A stretch of 64,000 bases of DNA from Streptococcus sp. Marseille-P6264 (GCF_902460355.1 NZ_CABPTO010000002.1:124001-188000); one strand, 5' to 3'. Positions 38,062-49,889 are shown, counted from the stretch's first letter. The notes: generated by a model not told the origin, from the sequence alone. Made by a program: numbers and translations.

Positions 38062-40353
38062 TTATGAAAGTGATGCCATGGTCGGCAAGTCTAGACTAGA
38101 TTGCCCTAAATCTACCGTCAACTGATAATCGGTCTTATCACGGACGGTGTGTTCGAAGTCAGTGGTGTAGAGGACGAGGCGCAGTTGGTCGCCTTTTTTC
38201 ATCTTGTAGATAGTTGGCTGTAGATCAAAGCTACACTCCATCCATTGGTCAGGGGCAACTTCTTCGACCGTCAGCAAGTCTGTCCGATTTTGCAGGTTGA
38301 GAAAGCCTTTGGTGATGACACGGTGTGGCGTTTCAGCAAAAGGCAACTCAACTAGATTGTCCAGCATATAGTAGCGGCCATTGTCCATAACTCGAGGCTC
38401 AAGCGGTGTCGGAATTGGAGTGAGGCGTTTGGCTGGTCCAAAGTCCAGTAGCTGGGCGGAAATCAGCCCCTTGTCCGTGCTGGATTTGAGGCGCAGTTTG
38501 AGCTGGGTGACTCCGTTGAGGAAGAGGTCATCTTCTAAAGTCCAATCCAGAGTAATCTGGTTGACCTTGCCGTCAAAGAGTTCGTTTTTAAAGCTTTGGT
38601 AGTTTTTGGCAAAACGATTGTAGTCTTCTTCTGAATACTGATTTTGAATCTTTTGAGTGCCTTTACCTAGTTGGAAATGAGCGTAGTTCTTCTGACCACC
38701 AAAGTTCTCCAGAGTCAGCCAGTTTTGGGCTTGGCTGTTGTCCTGCCAGATGACTGGCGGTAGTTCAAAGTCTGAAGCATAGCCCAGTAGTTTCTTGCTG
38801 AGAAGGGCATTCATGGCTTCGCGGAAGTCGATGGACTGCCAGTTGTTCATGTAAACATGGGCTCCATTGTGGAGGAAGAGGTGTTTTTTGATGTGAGCTG
38901 GCAGAGCTCGGAACATATTATAAACATGGAGGGGCTTGACATTCCAGTCCTGAGAGCCGTGGGTGAAGACGACTTCAGCCTTGACCTTATCTGCGTGGAG
39001 CAGGTAGTTGCGGTCATGCCAAAATTGATTGTAATCTCCGGTTTGCCGGTCTAAGTCCTTGCGCTGTTGCTCTAGACTTTGCTGATAAGCATCATTATGG
39101 CGCAGGTAGTCACCAGCCCTCAGGTTGCGGGAGTAGGTCAGTTCGGTCAAGGATTCAAAGTCCTCTCCTGGGTAGCCACCGGGGCTGGTGACGAGACCGT
39201 TTTCGCGGTAGTAGTTGTACCAAGAAGAAATCCCAGCTTCTGCGATAATGACTTCCAACCCATCTACACCAGTTGTCGCTAATCCATTGGACATGGTGCC
39301 CAAATAGGAGATGCCGGTCGTAGCCACTTTTCCGTTAGACCAAGTAGCCTTGATTTCCCGCTGGCGCGTGTGATCGGTGAAGGCTCGACAGCGGCCATTG
39401 AGCCAGTCAATAACGTTCTTATAGGCTTCGATCTGATGATAGTCTCCGCTGGTCATCAAACCTTCAGAGTCCTTGGTTCCTACGCCAGACACGTAGAGAT
39501 TGGCAAAGCCGCGGGGTAGCAAGTAGTCATTGAGCGTGTAGGTGCCGATATGACCCAGTTTTTCCTCGGCTTCAGAGACTTCTTGAGCTGGAGCTGGCGC
39601 ATCCAGCTGGAGCAATTTGAGCTCAGGGTCTTGGACTGTGATTTGATGGGGCTCTTTTTTTGCTAGATCCACATTCATATTATGGAGAGCCTTGTCGCTG
39701 GCCGGGTCGTTGGTTCCCTGATGATAAGGAGAAGCGGTCATGACGGCAGGGATTTGCCCTTGATAACGAGGACGGATAATGCTGACCTTGACTAGATCTG
39801 GCCGGCCGTCTCCATCAGTATCAACTCGGCTTTCCACATAAACCACCTCGCGGATGGCATCGTGGCTGGAAAAGGTCGCCAGACTCTTGCCGTTGAAGTA
39901 GTGGTAGGTATTGTCCTCGGGAATCAACCCCTCGCTGACTAGCTTATCAACCAGCAAATTACCGTTTTTTGTCCGAGTATTGAGCAACTGGTAGAGGTTT
40001 TCTAGCAGATTGCCGTAGACAATAGGGAAGTCGCTTTCTGTTCGGAATTTCTCAAGATCGGTGAAATCAACAAAAGGGACAAAGTCCAAGAGCTGAAAGG
40101 CTGTCATATAAAAGACCTCAGCTGTTAGTTCGCGGTCTGACTCGAAGAAGGTCAACAAGTCTGTTTCGCTATCAGCGGCCCAAGCTCGAAGTAAGTAGTC
40201 GGTATCCTGATAGAGAAAGAAACAGCGTCGTAGAAAGCTTTGGAGATTATCTTTGTCAGAAAGGTGTGGCTCATAAATAAAACCCAGACCGGCTAATTCT
40301 TGGCGCATGATGTCTGGATTTGTCTTGCGATAACTATACTGATTAAAGCGCAT
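38062..40353 (-). CDS. pepX: Xaa-Pro dipeptidyl-peptidase
   Basis: 763 residues, the usual length. Serine peptidase (S15) that removes X-Pro dipeptides from casein- or collagen-derived peptides. The nucleophile is in GISYLG near residue 350; the Asp and His of the triad lie further on, the latter in the [11 protein letters not shown] segment. An N-terminal helical PepX_N domain and a C-terminal jelly-roll domain flank the alpha/beta hydrolase core. Intracellular: no signal peptide. Divergent from gla, as in Lactococcus. Confidence 0.96.
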   Translation of the reverse strand: MRFNQYSYRKTNPDIMRQELAGLGFIYEPHLSDKDNLQSFLRRCFFLYQDTDYLLRAWAADSETDLLTFFESDRELTAEVFYMTAFQLLDFVPFVDFTDLEKFRTESDFPIVYGNLLENLYQLLNTRTKNGNLLVDKLVSEGLIPEDNTYHYFNGKSLATFSSHDAIREVVYVESRVDTDGDGRPDLVKVSIIRPRYQGQIPAVMTASPYHQGTNDPASDKALHNMNVDLAKKEPHQITVQDPELKLLQLDAPAPAQEVSEAEEKLGHIGTYTLNDYLLPRGFANLYVSGVGTKDSEGLMTSGDYHQIEAYKNVIDWLNGRCRAFTDHTRQREIKATWSNGKVATTGISYLGTMSNGLATTGVDGLEVIIAEAGISSWYNYYRENGLVTSPGGYPGEDFESLTELTYSRNLRAGDYLRHNDAYQQSLEQQRKDLDRQTGDYNQFWHDRNYLLHADKVKAEVVFTHGSQDWNVKPLHVYNMFRALPAHIKKHLFLHNGAHVYMNNWQSIDFREAMNALLSKKLLGYASDFELPPVIWQDNSQAQNWLTLENFGGQKNYAHFQLGKGTQKIQNQYSEEDYNRFAKNYQSFKNELFDGKVNQITLDWTLEDDLFLNGVTQLKLRLKSSTDKGLISAQLLDFGPAKRLTPIPTPLEPRVMDNGRYYMLDNLVELPFAETPHRVITKGFLNLQNRTDLLTVEEVAPDQWMECSFDLQPTIYKMKKGDQLRLVLYTTDFEHTVRDKTDYQLTVDLGQSSLDLPTMASLS

Positions 40354-40391
40354 ATTTTTCCCTCTTTTTCTTATTTTTGTTTAAAATGACC

Positions 40392-40420
40392 TTTACATTA
40401 TCCATTATACTTGATAAAAT
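40392..40420 (+). promoter_or_regulatory. gla promoter
   Basis: TTTACA (40392-40397), 17-base spacer, TAAAAT (40415-40420) with an upstream TGA. Face-to-face with the pepX promoter over the same bases. Confidence 0.65.
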
Positions 40421-40432
40421 ATAGATTGTCTA
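40404..40432 (-). promoter_or_regulatory. pepX promoter
   Basis: Minus strand: TAGACA (40427-40432), 17-base spacer, TATAAT (40404-40409). It overlaps the gla promoter. Confidence 0.7.
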
Positions 40433-40455
40433 AAAAATTTTAAAGGAGAAATTAG

Positions 40456-41352
40456 ATGGATTTCAGTTGGGCTATTAAATATGCCACGGAATTTTTCGGA
40501 ACAGCAATCCTTATCATTTTGGGGAATGGTGCTGTTGCCAATGTTGAATTAAAAGGAACTAAAGGTCATCAAAGTGGCTGGTTAGTCATTGCCGTTGGTT
40601 ACGGTATGGGGGTTATGATTCCAGCTCTGATGTTTGGAAATACCTCAGGTAACCACATCAACCCTGCCTTCACTTTAGGGCTTGCGATTAGCGGTTACTT
40701 CCCATGGGCTCAGGTAGCTCCTTATATTATTGCTCAAGTTTTGGGTGCGATCTTCGGACAGGCTTTGGTCGTAGCAACACACCGTCCTTACTACTTGCAA
40801 ACAGAAAAAGCTAATAATATTTTAGGTACTTTCTCAACCATTTCAAGTCTAGATCACGGAACAGCTGAGTCTCGTAAAGCAGCAACAATCAATGGCTTTA
40901 TCAATGAGTTTGTTGGTTCCTTTGTTCTTTTCTTTGCAGCGATGGGCATGACTAAACTTCACTTCGGTGCGGAATTGAAGGTCCTTATCGAGAAGAATGT
41001 GCAGCAACAAGCTCTTCAAGCAGCTCAAGCTGGTCAAAAAGTAGCGGAATCTGATGTTCAAAGTTTGATTCATAATACATTTGCACAAGCAACAAATGGT
41101 TCATCTGCGGTTGCTCACTTGGCACTTGGTTTCCTTGTTATGGCCTTGGTAACTTCACTTGGTGGACCTACTGGACCAGGTCTTAACCCAGCCCGTGACC
41201 TTGGACCTCGTATCTTGCACTCTATCTTGCCAAAATCAATCCTTGGTGAACACAAGGGTGATTCAAAATGGTGGTATGCTTGGGTACCAGTTGTGGCACC
41301 AATTCTTGCAGGTATCACAGCAGTAGCTTTGTTTAAAGCGATTTACGGATAA
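40456..41352 (+). CDS. gla: Glycerol facilitator/aquaporin (Gla type)
   Basis: 298 residues, six membrane helices and two half-helices with NPAF (HINPAFTLG) and NPAR (GLNPARDLG). The long extracellular or loop insert around residues 170-215 is like the Lactococcus Gla protein, which passes both water and glycerol and also lies next to pepX. The ATG follows AAGGAG. The strong terminator suggests a single-gene transcript. Confidence 0.93.
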   Translation: MDFSWAIKYATEFFGTAILIILGNGAVANVELKGTKGHQSGWLVIAVGYGMGVMIPALMFGNTSGNHINPAFTLGLAISGYFPWAQVAPYIIAQVLGAIFGQALVVATHRPYYLQTEKANNILGTFSTISSLDHGTAESRKAATINGFINEFVGSFVLFFAAMGMTKLHFGAELKVLIEKNVQQQALQAAQAGQKVAESDVQSLIHNTFAQATNGSSAVAHLALGFLVMALVTSLGGPTGPGLNPARDLGPRILHSILPKSILGEHKGDSKWWYAWVPVVAPILAGITAVALFKAIYG

Positions 41353-41360
41353 TATTTATC

Positions 41361-41390
41361 AAAAGACCGAGAGAAATCTCGGTCTTTTTT
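41361..41390 (+). terminator. gla terminator
   Basis: AAAAGACCGAGA/TCTCGGTCTTTTTT with a 4-base loop. Confidence 0.93.
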
Positions 41391-41494
41391 GTTAGCTTTT
41401 GACTAATGGAAAAATGCGATTTGGTTTATATTTTTGGTCTGTTAGATTAGGATAGTGGAAATGTTCTGAAAATTGTTGGTTTGCGCATAATTTC

Positions 41495-41523
41495 TTGTCA
41501 AAAAAATGAAAATTTATTACAAT
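41495..41523 (+). promoter_or_regulatory. cppA promoter
   Basis: TTGTCA (41495-41500), 17-base spacer, TACAAT (41518-41523). Confidence 0.78.
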
Positions 41524-41543
41524 AAAATAGTTTGGAGGAAGTT

Positions 41544-42281
41544 ATGAGTGTGAATCATGTTGCAAGAGTTGTTCCAGTAATAAAAGTAAATAATCGGAAC
41601 CTAAATCAAGATTTCTATAGTAAAACGCTAGGGATGAAATCCCTATTGGAAGAAGGAGCCCAGTTGTCTTTGGGCGATCAAACCAGAACAGAAAGATTGA
41701 TCTTAGAAGAATCTCCAAGCATGCGCTCTCGCCGAGTGAAAGGGGCAAAGAAATTGGCTCGCTTAGTGATCAAGGTGGCACAAGCGTCAGAAATTGAGGC
41801 TTTGCTGGCTCGAGGAATCCAAGTTGACAATTTGTACCGTGGGGAGAAAGGATATGCTTTTGAAGCGACTTCCCCAGAAGGTGATCGCATCTTGCTCTAT
41901 GCGGAAGAGAAGGCGACTTGTCTGCAACCAGTCCAAGAAACTCCTGCATTTGAAGTGCAGGACGATTTTATCGGCTTGAGTCAATTTGAAGTGGAAAAGA
42001 TCGAGCTTCGTGCTCCAGATTTGCAGGCTGTCAAGGATTTCTATCAGCCAGTAAGCAATGTCTTGGATTTCCTAGATGTGCAGGAAGCCCAAGGAGAAGA
42101 TTTGACAGCTGATAATACGAAAACTTGGGATTTGGCTATGCTCAAATGTTTGGTGGCGAATTTTGATGTGGAACAACTGTCATCGATTTTTGCGACGCAG
42201 GAGTTTTTTGTCCCAAAATCTAAAAAATTCTTGGTCAGCCAAGATCAAAGTAATATTGAATTATGGTTTGAGCAACTATGA
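41544..42281 (+). CDS. cppA: CppA family protein
   Basis: 245 residues, with a glyoxalase/VOC-like N-terminal half (ARVVPVIKVNNRNLNQDFYSKTLGMKSLL in parts) and a second CppA domain after residue 140. In pneumococcus it is called a C3-degrading protease, a label I treat with caution since there is no secretion signal. Start at 41544 after GGAGG; the TTG upstream overlaps that site. It overlaps the next gene by 4 bases (ATGA). Same order gla-cppA as in other streptococci. Confidence 0.9.
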   Translation: MSVNHVARVVPVIKVNNRNLNQDFYSKTLGMKSLLEEGAQLSLGDQTRTERLILEESPSMRSRRVKGAKKLARLVIKVAQASEIEALLARGIQVDNLYRGEKGYAFEATSPEGDRILLYAEEKATCLQPVQETPAFEVQDDFIGLSQFEVEKIELRAPDLQAVKDFYQPVSNVLDFLDVQEAQGEDLTADNTKTWDLAMLKCLVANFDVEQLSSIFATQEFFVPKSKKFLVSQDQSNIELWFEQL

Positions 42282-43210
42282 CCCAGCGGATTTTAGAAAA
42301 GATAGATCAGCAGCTTGCTGTGGGGCTTTATCCTGGGGCTAGTTTGTCTCTTTATCGAGATGGGCACTGGCAGAGTTTCTATCTGGGCTTGGCAGACCCA
42401 GCCAATCAGTCAGAGACGCGATCTGGTCTGGTTTATGATCTGGCCAGCGTCAGTAAGGTGGTTGGCGTAGGAACCTTGGTGGCATTTTTGTTTCAGACTG
42501 GTGACTTGGATGTTGATGCGCCTTTGCGACTATATTATCCTGCCTTTCATGATGATCGGGTGACTCTGCGCCAGCTGTTAACCCATACCTCTGGGCTCGA
42601 TCCCTTTATTCCTAATCGGGATAGGCTCAATGCTCAAGAATTAAAGGCAGCACTCAATAGCTTGACAGTGCTGGATGACAAAACCTTCCATTATACAGAT
42701 GTTAATTTTCTCCTGCTGGGCTTTATGTTGGAGGAGCTGTACGGGGAAGCTTTGGACCGTTTATTTGAAGACAAGATTTTTAAGCCGTGGGCGATGAAGA
42801 ACACTAGCTTTGGGCCAGTGGCTTCTGCGGTGCCGACTGTTCGTGGCGTGAAAGCGGGAGTGGTTCATGATCCCAAAGCGCGTGTCTTAGGCCAGCATGC
42901 TGGAAGTGCCGGGCTTTTTTCAAGACTTGAGGATTTGCAGATCTTTTTAGAGCATTATTTGCAGGATGAATTTGCAGAGAAATTGAGCCAAAACTTTGCT
43001 CTAGAGCCGGGCAAGACGCGTAGTCTAGCTTGGAATTTGGAGGGAGAATGGCTGGATCATACTGGCTATACGGGAACTTTTATCATGTATAATCGAGCAG
43101 ACCAGAAAGCTGCAATCTTTCTGTCTAATCGCACCTATGAAAAGGATGAACGAGCCCAGTGGATTTTAGACCGCAATGAACTGATGGATCTAATCAGAAG
43201 AGAGTGGTAG
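42278..43210 (+). CDS. Serine hydrolase, beta-lactamase (class C/EstB) family
   Basis: 310 residues. SxxK is S57-V-S-K60; the second motif is YTD in HYTDVNFLLLG (Y-x-D instead of Y-x-N), and the third is HTG in DHTGYTG. There is no signal peptide, so it is probably an intracellular esterase or peptidase rather than a penicillin-binding protein. It is translationally coupled to cppA. Substrate unknown. The 190 bases that follow hold no gene. Confidence 0.88.
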   Translation: MTQRILEKIDQQLAVGLYPGASLSLYRDGHWQSFYLGLADPANQSETRSGLVYDLASVSKVVGVGTLVAFLFQTGDLDVDAPLRLYYPAFHDDRVTLRQLLTHTSGLDPFIPNRDRLNAQELKAALNSLTVLDDKTFHYTDVNFLLLGFMLEELYGEALDRLFEDKIFKPWAMKNTSFGPVASAVPTVRGVKAGVVHDPKARVLGQHAGSAGLFSRLEDLQIFLEHYLQDEFAEKLSQNFALEPGKTRSLAWNLEGEWLDHTGYTGTFIMYNRADQKAAIFLSNRTYEKDERAQWILDRNELMDLIRREW

Positions 43211-43400
43211 CCTCCCCACTCCATATTTGCAATGGAAGTCAAAAGCCCGTCACTGATGATGAAATAGGATAGAACTCCGGCACTTGCTTGGAGTTTTTGA
43301 CTGCTTAACGTGACTTTGTCAGTCAAGATAGGAAAAGATCGCTTTTTTTCCAAAAGTATATTAAAATATAGAAGATAGAAGGAAGAAATAGAGAGAAAGT

Positions 43401-44279
43401 ATGACAAAAGAGAAGGGTGTCGGCAAGGCACATAGCAAGATTATTCTGATGGGAGAGCATTCGGTGGTTTATGGCTATCCAGCCTTGGCTTTGCCTCTCA
43501 ATAATATCGAAGTGACTTGTCAGGTATTTCCTTCTGAGAAGCCTTGGACTCTCTATGAGGAAGATACCTTGTCCATGGCTGTTTTTGCCTGCCTGGAGCA
43601 CTTGGGGAAGCAAGGTGCTCAGATTCGTTGCCAGGTGAATTCCATGGTGCCAGAAAAGCGAGGCATGGGTTCGTCTGCAGCTGTCAGCATTGCAGCTATT
43701 CGTGCGGTTTTTGACTACTTCGAGGAAGCCTTGGATCATGAAACTCTGGAAATTTTGGCTAATCGAGCAGAGATGATTGCCCATATGAATCCAAGCGGTC
43801 TGGATGCCAAGACCTGTCTTAGTGATGTAGCTATCAAGTTTATCCGTAATGTCGGATTTTCAGAAATTGAGTTAGATTTGGGCGCTTATCTGCTGATTGC
43901 GGATACGGGCATTCACGGACACACGCGGGAAGCCATCAAAAAGGTGGAAATCTTGGGTCAGGAGGCTCTGCCCCTCTTACAGGAGTTGGGAAATCTGACG
44001 AAAATTGTTGAAAAGGCAATCCATCTCAAAGATTTGCTGACCATGGGTCAGGCTATGACTAAGGCTCACGGCAAACTAGCTCAGTTGGGAGTTTCTTGCC
44101 AGCTATCTGATGATTTGGTTGAGCTGGCGCTTGAAAATGGGGCTCTTGGAGCCAAAATGAGCGGCGGTGGCCTAGGCGGCTGCGTGATTGTGCTAATCAA
44201 AGAAAATAAAGAGGCGGAAGACTTAGCCCGTCTTTTGAGAGAGAAAGGAGCCAGCAATATATGGATAGAAAGCCTGTAA
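43401..44279 (+). CDS. mvk: Mevalonate kinase
   Basis: 292 residues, GHMP kinase. KIILMGEHSVVYGYPALALP, the ATP loop PEKRGMGSSAAVSIA and the C-terminal KMSGGGLGGCVIVL are diagnostic. First enzyme of the downstream mevalonate pathway to isopentenyl diphosphate, used for undecaprenyl lipid carriers. It overlaps mvaD by 19 bases. In pneumococcus this enzyme is feedback-inhibited by diphosphomevalonate. Confidence 0.96.
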   Translation: MTKEKGVGKAHSKIILMGEHSVVYGYPALALPLNNIEVTCQVFPSEKPWTLYEEDTLSMAVFACLEHLGKQGAQIRCQVNSMVPEKRGMGSSAAVSIAAIRAVFDYFEEALDHETLEILANRAEMIAHMNPSGLDAKTCLSDVAIKFIRNVGFSEIELDLGAYLLIADTGIHGHTREAIKKVEILGQEALPLLQELGNLTKIVEKAIHLKDLLTMGQAMTKAHGKLAQLGVSCQLSDDLVELALENGALGAKMSGGGLGGCVIVLIKENKEAEDLARLLREKGASNIWIESL

Positions 44280-45197
44280 GTGTCAAGTCTTACGCCAATA
44301 TTGCTATTGTCAAGTATTGGGGAAAGGCAGATGCTGAGCGGATGATTCCTTCCACTAGCAGTATTTCCTTGACTTTAGAGAATATGTATACCCAAACCCA
44401 GTTAAGTCCACTTTCGGCTGAGGCTGCTGGCGATGAATTTTATATCGATGGGCAACTGCAAAGCCCAGAAGAGCATGCTAAGGTCAGTCGGATTATTGAT
44501 CGTTTTCGGACGGAGCCAAGTGACTGGGTGCGGATTGACACCAGTAACAATATGCCGACAGCAGCAGGTTTATCCTCTAGTTCCAGCGGCTTATCTGCTC
44601 TGGTCAAGGCTTGTGATGCTTATTTTGAAACTCATTACAATACTGAGGAGTTGGCCCAGTTGGCTAAGTTTGCTTCAGGTTCGTCGGCTCGCTCCTTTTT
44701 TGGTCCTTTGGCAGCATGGGACAAGGATAGCGGAGCAATTTACCCTGTGCAAACCGACCTTAAGCTGGCCATGATTATGTTGGTGCTTAATGATGAGAAA
44801 AAGCCGATTTCTAGTCGACTTGGCATGCAGCTCTGTGCCGAAACGTCCAAAAATTTTCAGGCTTGGATTGACCAGTCAGCTCAGGACTATCAGAATATGC
44901 TAGTCTACCTAAAGGATAATGATTTTGAGAAAGTTGGGCTGTTGACCGAGGAGAATGCCCTGCGGATGCATGCAACGACCGAGACAGCTACGCCTCCATT
45001 TACTTATCTGACGGAGGAAAGCTATGCTGCGATGGATTTTGTTCGCCAGCTCCGAGACCAGGGGCATCCTTGCTATTTCACCATGGACGCTGGTCCTAAT
45101 GTCAAGGTTCTCTGTCTTGAAGAGGACTTGGAAGACTTGGTGCCCCTCTTTGCGGATCAGTACCGTCTGATTGTCTCCAAAACGAAGGAATTGCCTG

Positions 45198-45208
<11 letters not shown>
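44261..45208 (+). CDS. mvaD: Diphosphomevalonate decarboxylase
   Basis: 315 residues, ATP-dependent decarboxylation to isopentenyl diphosphate. VKSYANIAIVKYWGK and the GHMP loop NNMPTAAGLSSSSSGLSAL are clear; catalytic Asp in YFTMDAGPNVK. It overlaps both neighbours, so the operon is tightly coupled. Confidence 0.96.
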
Positions 45209-47205
<1,997 letters not shown>

Positions 47206-47278
47206 TCACTGGATGCTATGCTTTGTATAGCTGATAAAATGCTTTGGAAGATCATTCAAAGAAAAGCGAAAATTATTC

Positions 47279-47307
47279 TTGCTATTTGCAAGGAAATCTA
47301 GTATAAT
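47279..47307 (+). promoter_or_regulatory. rpsF-ssb-rpsR promoter
   Basis: TTGCTA (47279-47284), 17-base spacer, TATAAT (47302-47307). Confidence 0.8.
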
Positions 47308-47314
47308 TATTATT

Positions 47315-47362
47315 TGTGAGTGAACCTCACTTACCCCTTGCAGCGACTTGGGGTCATTAGAC
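47315..47362 (+). ncRNA. Candidate S6:S18-binding leader RNA
   Basis: The 75-base rpsF leader has two hairpins: GTGAG/CTCAC (47316-47330) and ACCCC (47333-47337)/GGGGT (47350-47354) with a 12-base loop region. Many bacteria carry an autoregulatory element that binds the S6:S18 complex at this place. I see hairpins and context, not a full motif match. Confidence 0.45.
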
Positions 47363-47381
47363 CAAAAGGAGGAACATATCA

Positions 47382-47672
47382 ATGGCTAAATACGAAATTC
47401 TTTATATTATTCGTCCAAACATTGAAGAAGAAGCTAAAAACGCTTTGGTAGCACGCTTTGACTCTATCTTGACTGACAACGGTGCAACTGTTGTTGAATC
47501 AAAAGACTGGGAAAAACGTCGTCTTGCATACGAAATCCAAGATTTTCGTGAAGGACTTTACCACATCGTTAACGTTGAAGCAAACGACGATACAGCTCTT
47601 AAAGAGTTTGACCGTCTTTCAAAAATCAACGCTGACATTCTTCGTCACATGATCGTCAAACTTGACGCTTAA
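47382..47672 (+). CDS. rpsF: 30S ribosomal protein S6
   Basis: 96 residues ([20 protein letters not shown]), partner of S18 on the 30S platform. GGAGG site nine bases upstream. Operon rpsF-ssb-rpsR as in most Firmicutes. Confidence 0.98.
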   Translation: MAKYEILYIIRPNIEEEAKNALVARFDSILTDNGATVVESKDWEKRRLAYEIQDFREGLYHIVNVEANDDTALKEFDRLSKINADILRHMIVKLDA

Positions 47673-47683
47673 GAAGGTAAATT

Positions 47684-48178
47684 ATGATTAATAACGTTGT
47701 ACTTGTGGGACGTATGACCCGTGATGCTGAACTTCGCTATACACCGCAAAACCAAGCGGTCGCAACCTTTACTCTGGCTGTTAATCGCAACTTTAAAAAT
47801 CAAAGTGGTGAGCGTGAAGCGGACTTTATCAATGTTGTTATCTGGCGTCAGCAGGCAGAAAACCTTGCTAATTGGGCAAAAAAGGGCGCTCTAATCGGAA
47901 TTACTGGTCGCATTCAGACTCGTAACTACGACAATCAGCAAGGCCAGCGTGTCTATGTCACAGAAGTCGTTGCAGACAACTTCCAGCTTCTGGAAAGTCG
48001 TGCAAGCCGTGAAGGGCAGCCTTCAGCTGGCTTTGGTGGCGGTGGCTTCGGTGGAAATTCTACACCAAGCTATGGTAATGTTGACTCATTCAACCAAGTA
48101 CCGAATTTTTCTCGTGATGAAAGCCCATTTGGCAATTCAAATCCAATGGACATTTCAGACGATGATTTACCATTCTAA
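47684..48178 (+). CDS. ssb: Single-stranded DNA-binding protein
   Basis: 164 residues: OB fold (about 1-105, [20 protein letters not shown]), Gly-rich linker and acidic tip DISDDDLPF that binds partner proteins. It starts 11 bases after rpsF. The standard chromosomal SSB. Confidence 0.97.
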   Translation: MINNVVLVGRMTRDAELRYTPQNQAVATFTLAVNRNFKNQSGEREADFINVVIWRQQAENLANWAKKGALIGITGRIQTRNYDNQQGQRVYVTEVVADNFQLLESRASREGQPSAGFGGGGFGGNSTPSYGNVDSFNQVPNFSRDESPFGNSNPMDISDDDLPF

Positions 48179-48218
48179 TAATGGACAAAACTAGAACTAT
48201 AATATAAAGGAGAATAAC

Positions 48219-48458
48219 ATGGCTCAACAACGTCGTGGCGGATTCAAACGCCGTAAAAAAGTTGATTACATCGCAGCAAACAAGATTGAATATGTTGATT
48301 ACAAAGATACTGAGCTTCTTAGCCGTTTCGTTTCAGAACGTGGGAAAATCCTTCCTCGTCGTGTAACAGGAACTTCAGCTAAAAACCAACGTAAAGTAAC
48401 AACAGCTATCAAACGCGCTCGCGTAATGGCTTTGATGCCTTTCGTAAACGAAGACTAA
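48219..48458 (+). CDS. rpsR: 30S ribosomal protein S18
   Basis: 79 residues, basic ([18 protein letters not shown] ... [22 protein letters not shown]). Forms a dimer with S6. Preceded by AAAGGAG. Ends the operon at a terminator. Confidence 0.98.
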   Translation: MAQQRRGGFKRRKKVDYIAANKIEYVDYKDTELLSRFVSERGKILPRRVTGTSAKNQRKVTTAIKRARVMALMPFVNED

Positions 48459-48464
48459 TGAGAG

Positions 48465-48487
48465 TCCCTGCTTCTAGCAGGGATTTT
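48465..48487 (+). terminator. rpsR terminator
   Basis: TCCCTGCT/AGCAGGGA with a 3-base loop and T5. Confidence 0.88.
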
Positions 48488-48511
48488 TGCTGTGATGATA
48501 GAAAGGGACAG

Positions 48512-48520
48512 TGCTATAAT
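48512..48520 (+). promoter_or_regulatory. Promoter of the GNAT gene (extended -10)
   Basis: TGC followed by TATAAT (48515-48520), 32 bases before the ATG. Confidence 0.6.
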
Positions 48521-48552
48521 AGAAGAAACTATCAAGATATGGGAGGCTTGCC

Positions 48553-49062
48553 ATGACAGAAGCACTAGCCATTAGGAAGATGTTTTTTGAGGACATTGAA
48601 GGCTTATCGAATGCTTTTATCCAGCAAGGCTGGCCTGGACGGAGAGAGATTTTAAAAAACTACTTTCTGGAGCAAGAGGCGGGTGAGCGCCAAGTTTTGG
48701 TGGCTGTTGTTGGGGAATCTTTGGCTGGTTACATTACGGTTATTCCATTGGCAAAGCATGGACCCTTTGCTAGTCTTTATCCTGAGTTAACTGATTTTAA
48801 TGTTTTTGAAAGTTTCCAAAAGCGAGGAATTGGCACGGCTTTATTGAACAAAGCTGAGCAAGTAGCGCGGCATTATTCAGATGTGGTCAGCTTGGGTGTT
48901 GGGCTGCATAAAGGCTATGGTCCAGCACAACGACTGTATGTGGGTCGTGGTTATATGCCAGATGGGTCAGGAGTTTGGTTTCAAAATCAGCCACTCACGC
49001 CCTATGCTTCGTGCGAGAATAACGATGAGTTGGTCTTATACTTTTCAAAAAGTGCAAAATGA
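48553..49062 (+). CDS. GNAT family N-acetyltransferase
   Basis: 169 residues with the GNAT fold: acetyl-CoA loop QKRGIGTALLNKAEQ near residues 95-109 and the VSLGVGLHKGYGPAQRLYVGRGY segment. Substrate unknown. GGGAGG site upstream. The stop TGA is formed with the first bases of repeat copy D, just as in the first lipoprotein gene. Confidence 0.88.
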   Translation: MTEALAIRKMFFEDIEGLSNAFIQQGWPGRREILKNYFLEQEAGERQVLVAVVGESLAGYITVIPLAKHGPFASLYPELTDFNVFESFQKRGIGTALLNKAEQVARHYSDVVSLGVGLHKGYGPAQRLYVGRGYMPDGSGVWFQNQPLTPYASCENNDELVLYFSKSAK

Positions 49063-49190
49063 GAGTGGGATAGTTGAGTAGGACTGTAAAACCTGATGAA
49101 ATCAGCGTAGTAGAGCCCACTCAATCACTGCGTCTTGCTCGACAATCCAAAGATAATAGAGAGGCTGGGACAAAAGTACTAGCCTCTCTA
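49061..49190 (+). repeat. Three-hairpin repeat, copy D (rearranged: hairpin 1 lost, hairpin 3 inverted)
   Basis: The left-end GAGAGTGGGA runs straight into hairpin 2, so hairpin 1 is cleanly missing. The last hairpin reads gaggctgggacaaaagta..agcctc, the reverse complement of the sense found in copies A-C. Hairpin 2 is retained with some changes. It lies between convergent genes. Confidence 0.85.
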
Positions 49191-49196
49191 TGCTGC

Positions 49197-49871
49197 TTAA
49201 TATTTTGCTGGTCCCATAGTCGCACTCTTGATATTGAAGCGTTTCTTGAGGTAGAAACGAAGTGCTAGGGTGATCCCTCCGATGATGGCAACAATGATAT
49301 TTGATAAATGTGGGTTGAGAGAGTCAGGCAGTAGGCTAGAACCAACAATTGAAAGGGTCCAAAGAGCAATGGCTACTAGCATGATAAGGATAGATTTGAG
49401 TAGATGTGGTCGTTGGCTACGGTCAGTGTCTGGTCCGTAAAAACGGTAAACGAAATGATAGAGGGCGTAGAAAGCAAGACCACCGACAATACTACCAAAG
49501 ACAAGTGTCGTCATGCCGTAAACAGAGGGTTTAGAAGATGCTAAGTTGACGATGGAGGTCAGAACGGTGAAGAAACCGAAAATGAAGAGGACGGAATCCA
49601 GCATCATCCATTTTGGATCATCATTCTGCTTGGGATGCTCGGCATCATAGCGCTCTTTAGCAGTGAGAGAAGAAGCCCAGTAAGTTGGTGCCCCATAGAG
49701 AGCACGGGCAGGGATACCCTTGGCTTGATTTTCTAAAATATTTGGAATGATTTCCTCTAAGATTGCTTTCACTTCTTCATCGGATTTGCCATCTTTGAGG
49801 AGTTGATGAGTAGCAATGTGGAGGAATTCCTTATTTTTCTTAGTTAGTTTGTCTGATACTACTTGTGACAT
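49197..49871 (-). CDS. DUF1129 family membrane protein
   Basis: 224 residues. A soluble helical N-terminus of about 90 residues (KNKEFLHIATHQLLKDGKS) is followed by four hydrophobic segments and a basic end. The match to DUF1129 and the neighbours corA and uvrA agree with pneumococcus. Function unknown. It follows corA by 18 bases in one operon. Confidence 0.82.
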   Translation of the reverse strand: MSQVVSDKLTKKNKEFLHIATHQLLKDGKSDEEVKAILEEIIPNILENQAKGIPARALYGAPTYWASSLTAKERYDAEHPKQNDDPKWMMLDSVLFIFGFFTVLTSIVNLASSKPSVYGMTTLVFGSIVGGLAFYALYHFVYRFYGPDTDRSQRPHLLKSILIMLVAIALWTLSIVGSSLLPDSLNPHLSNIIVAIIGGITLALRFYLKKRFNIKSATMGPAKY

Positions 49872-49889
49872 GTGAGTCCTTTCTGGTGG

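Noticed and set aside
44433-44774. 113-codon plus-strand ORF inside mvaD
   Set aside because: Shadow frame of mvaD with no ribosome binding site.
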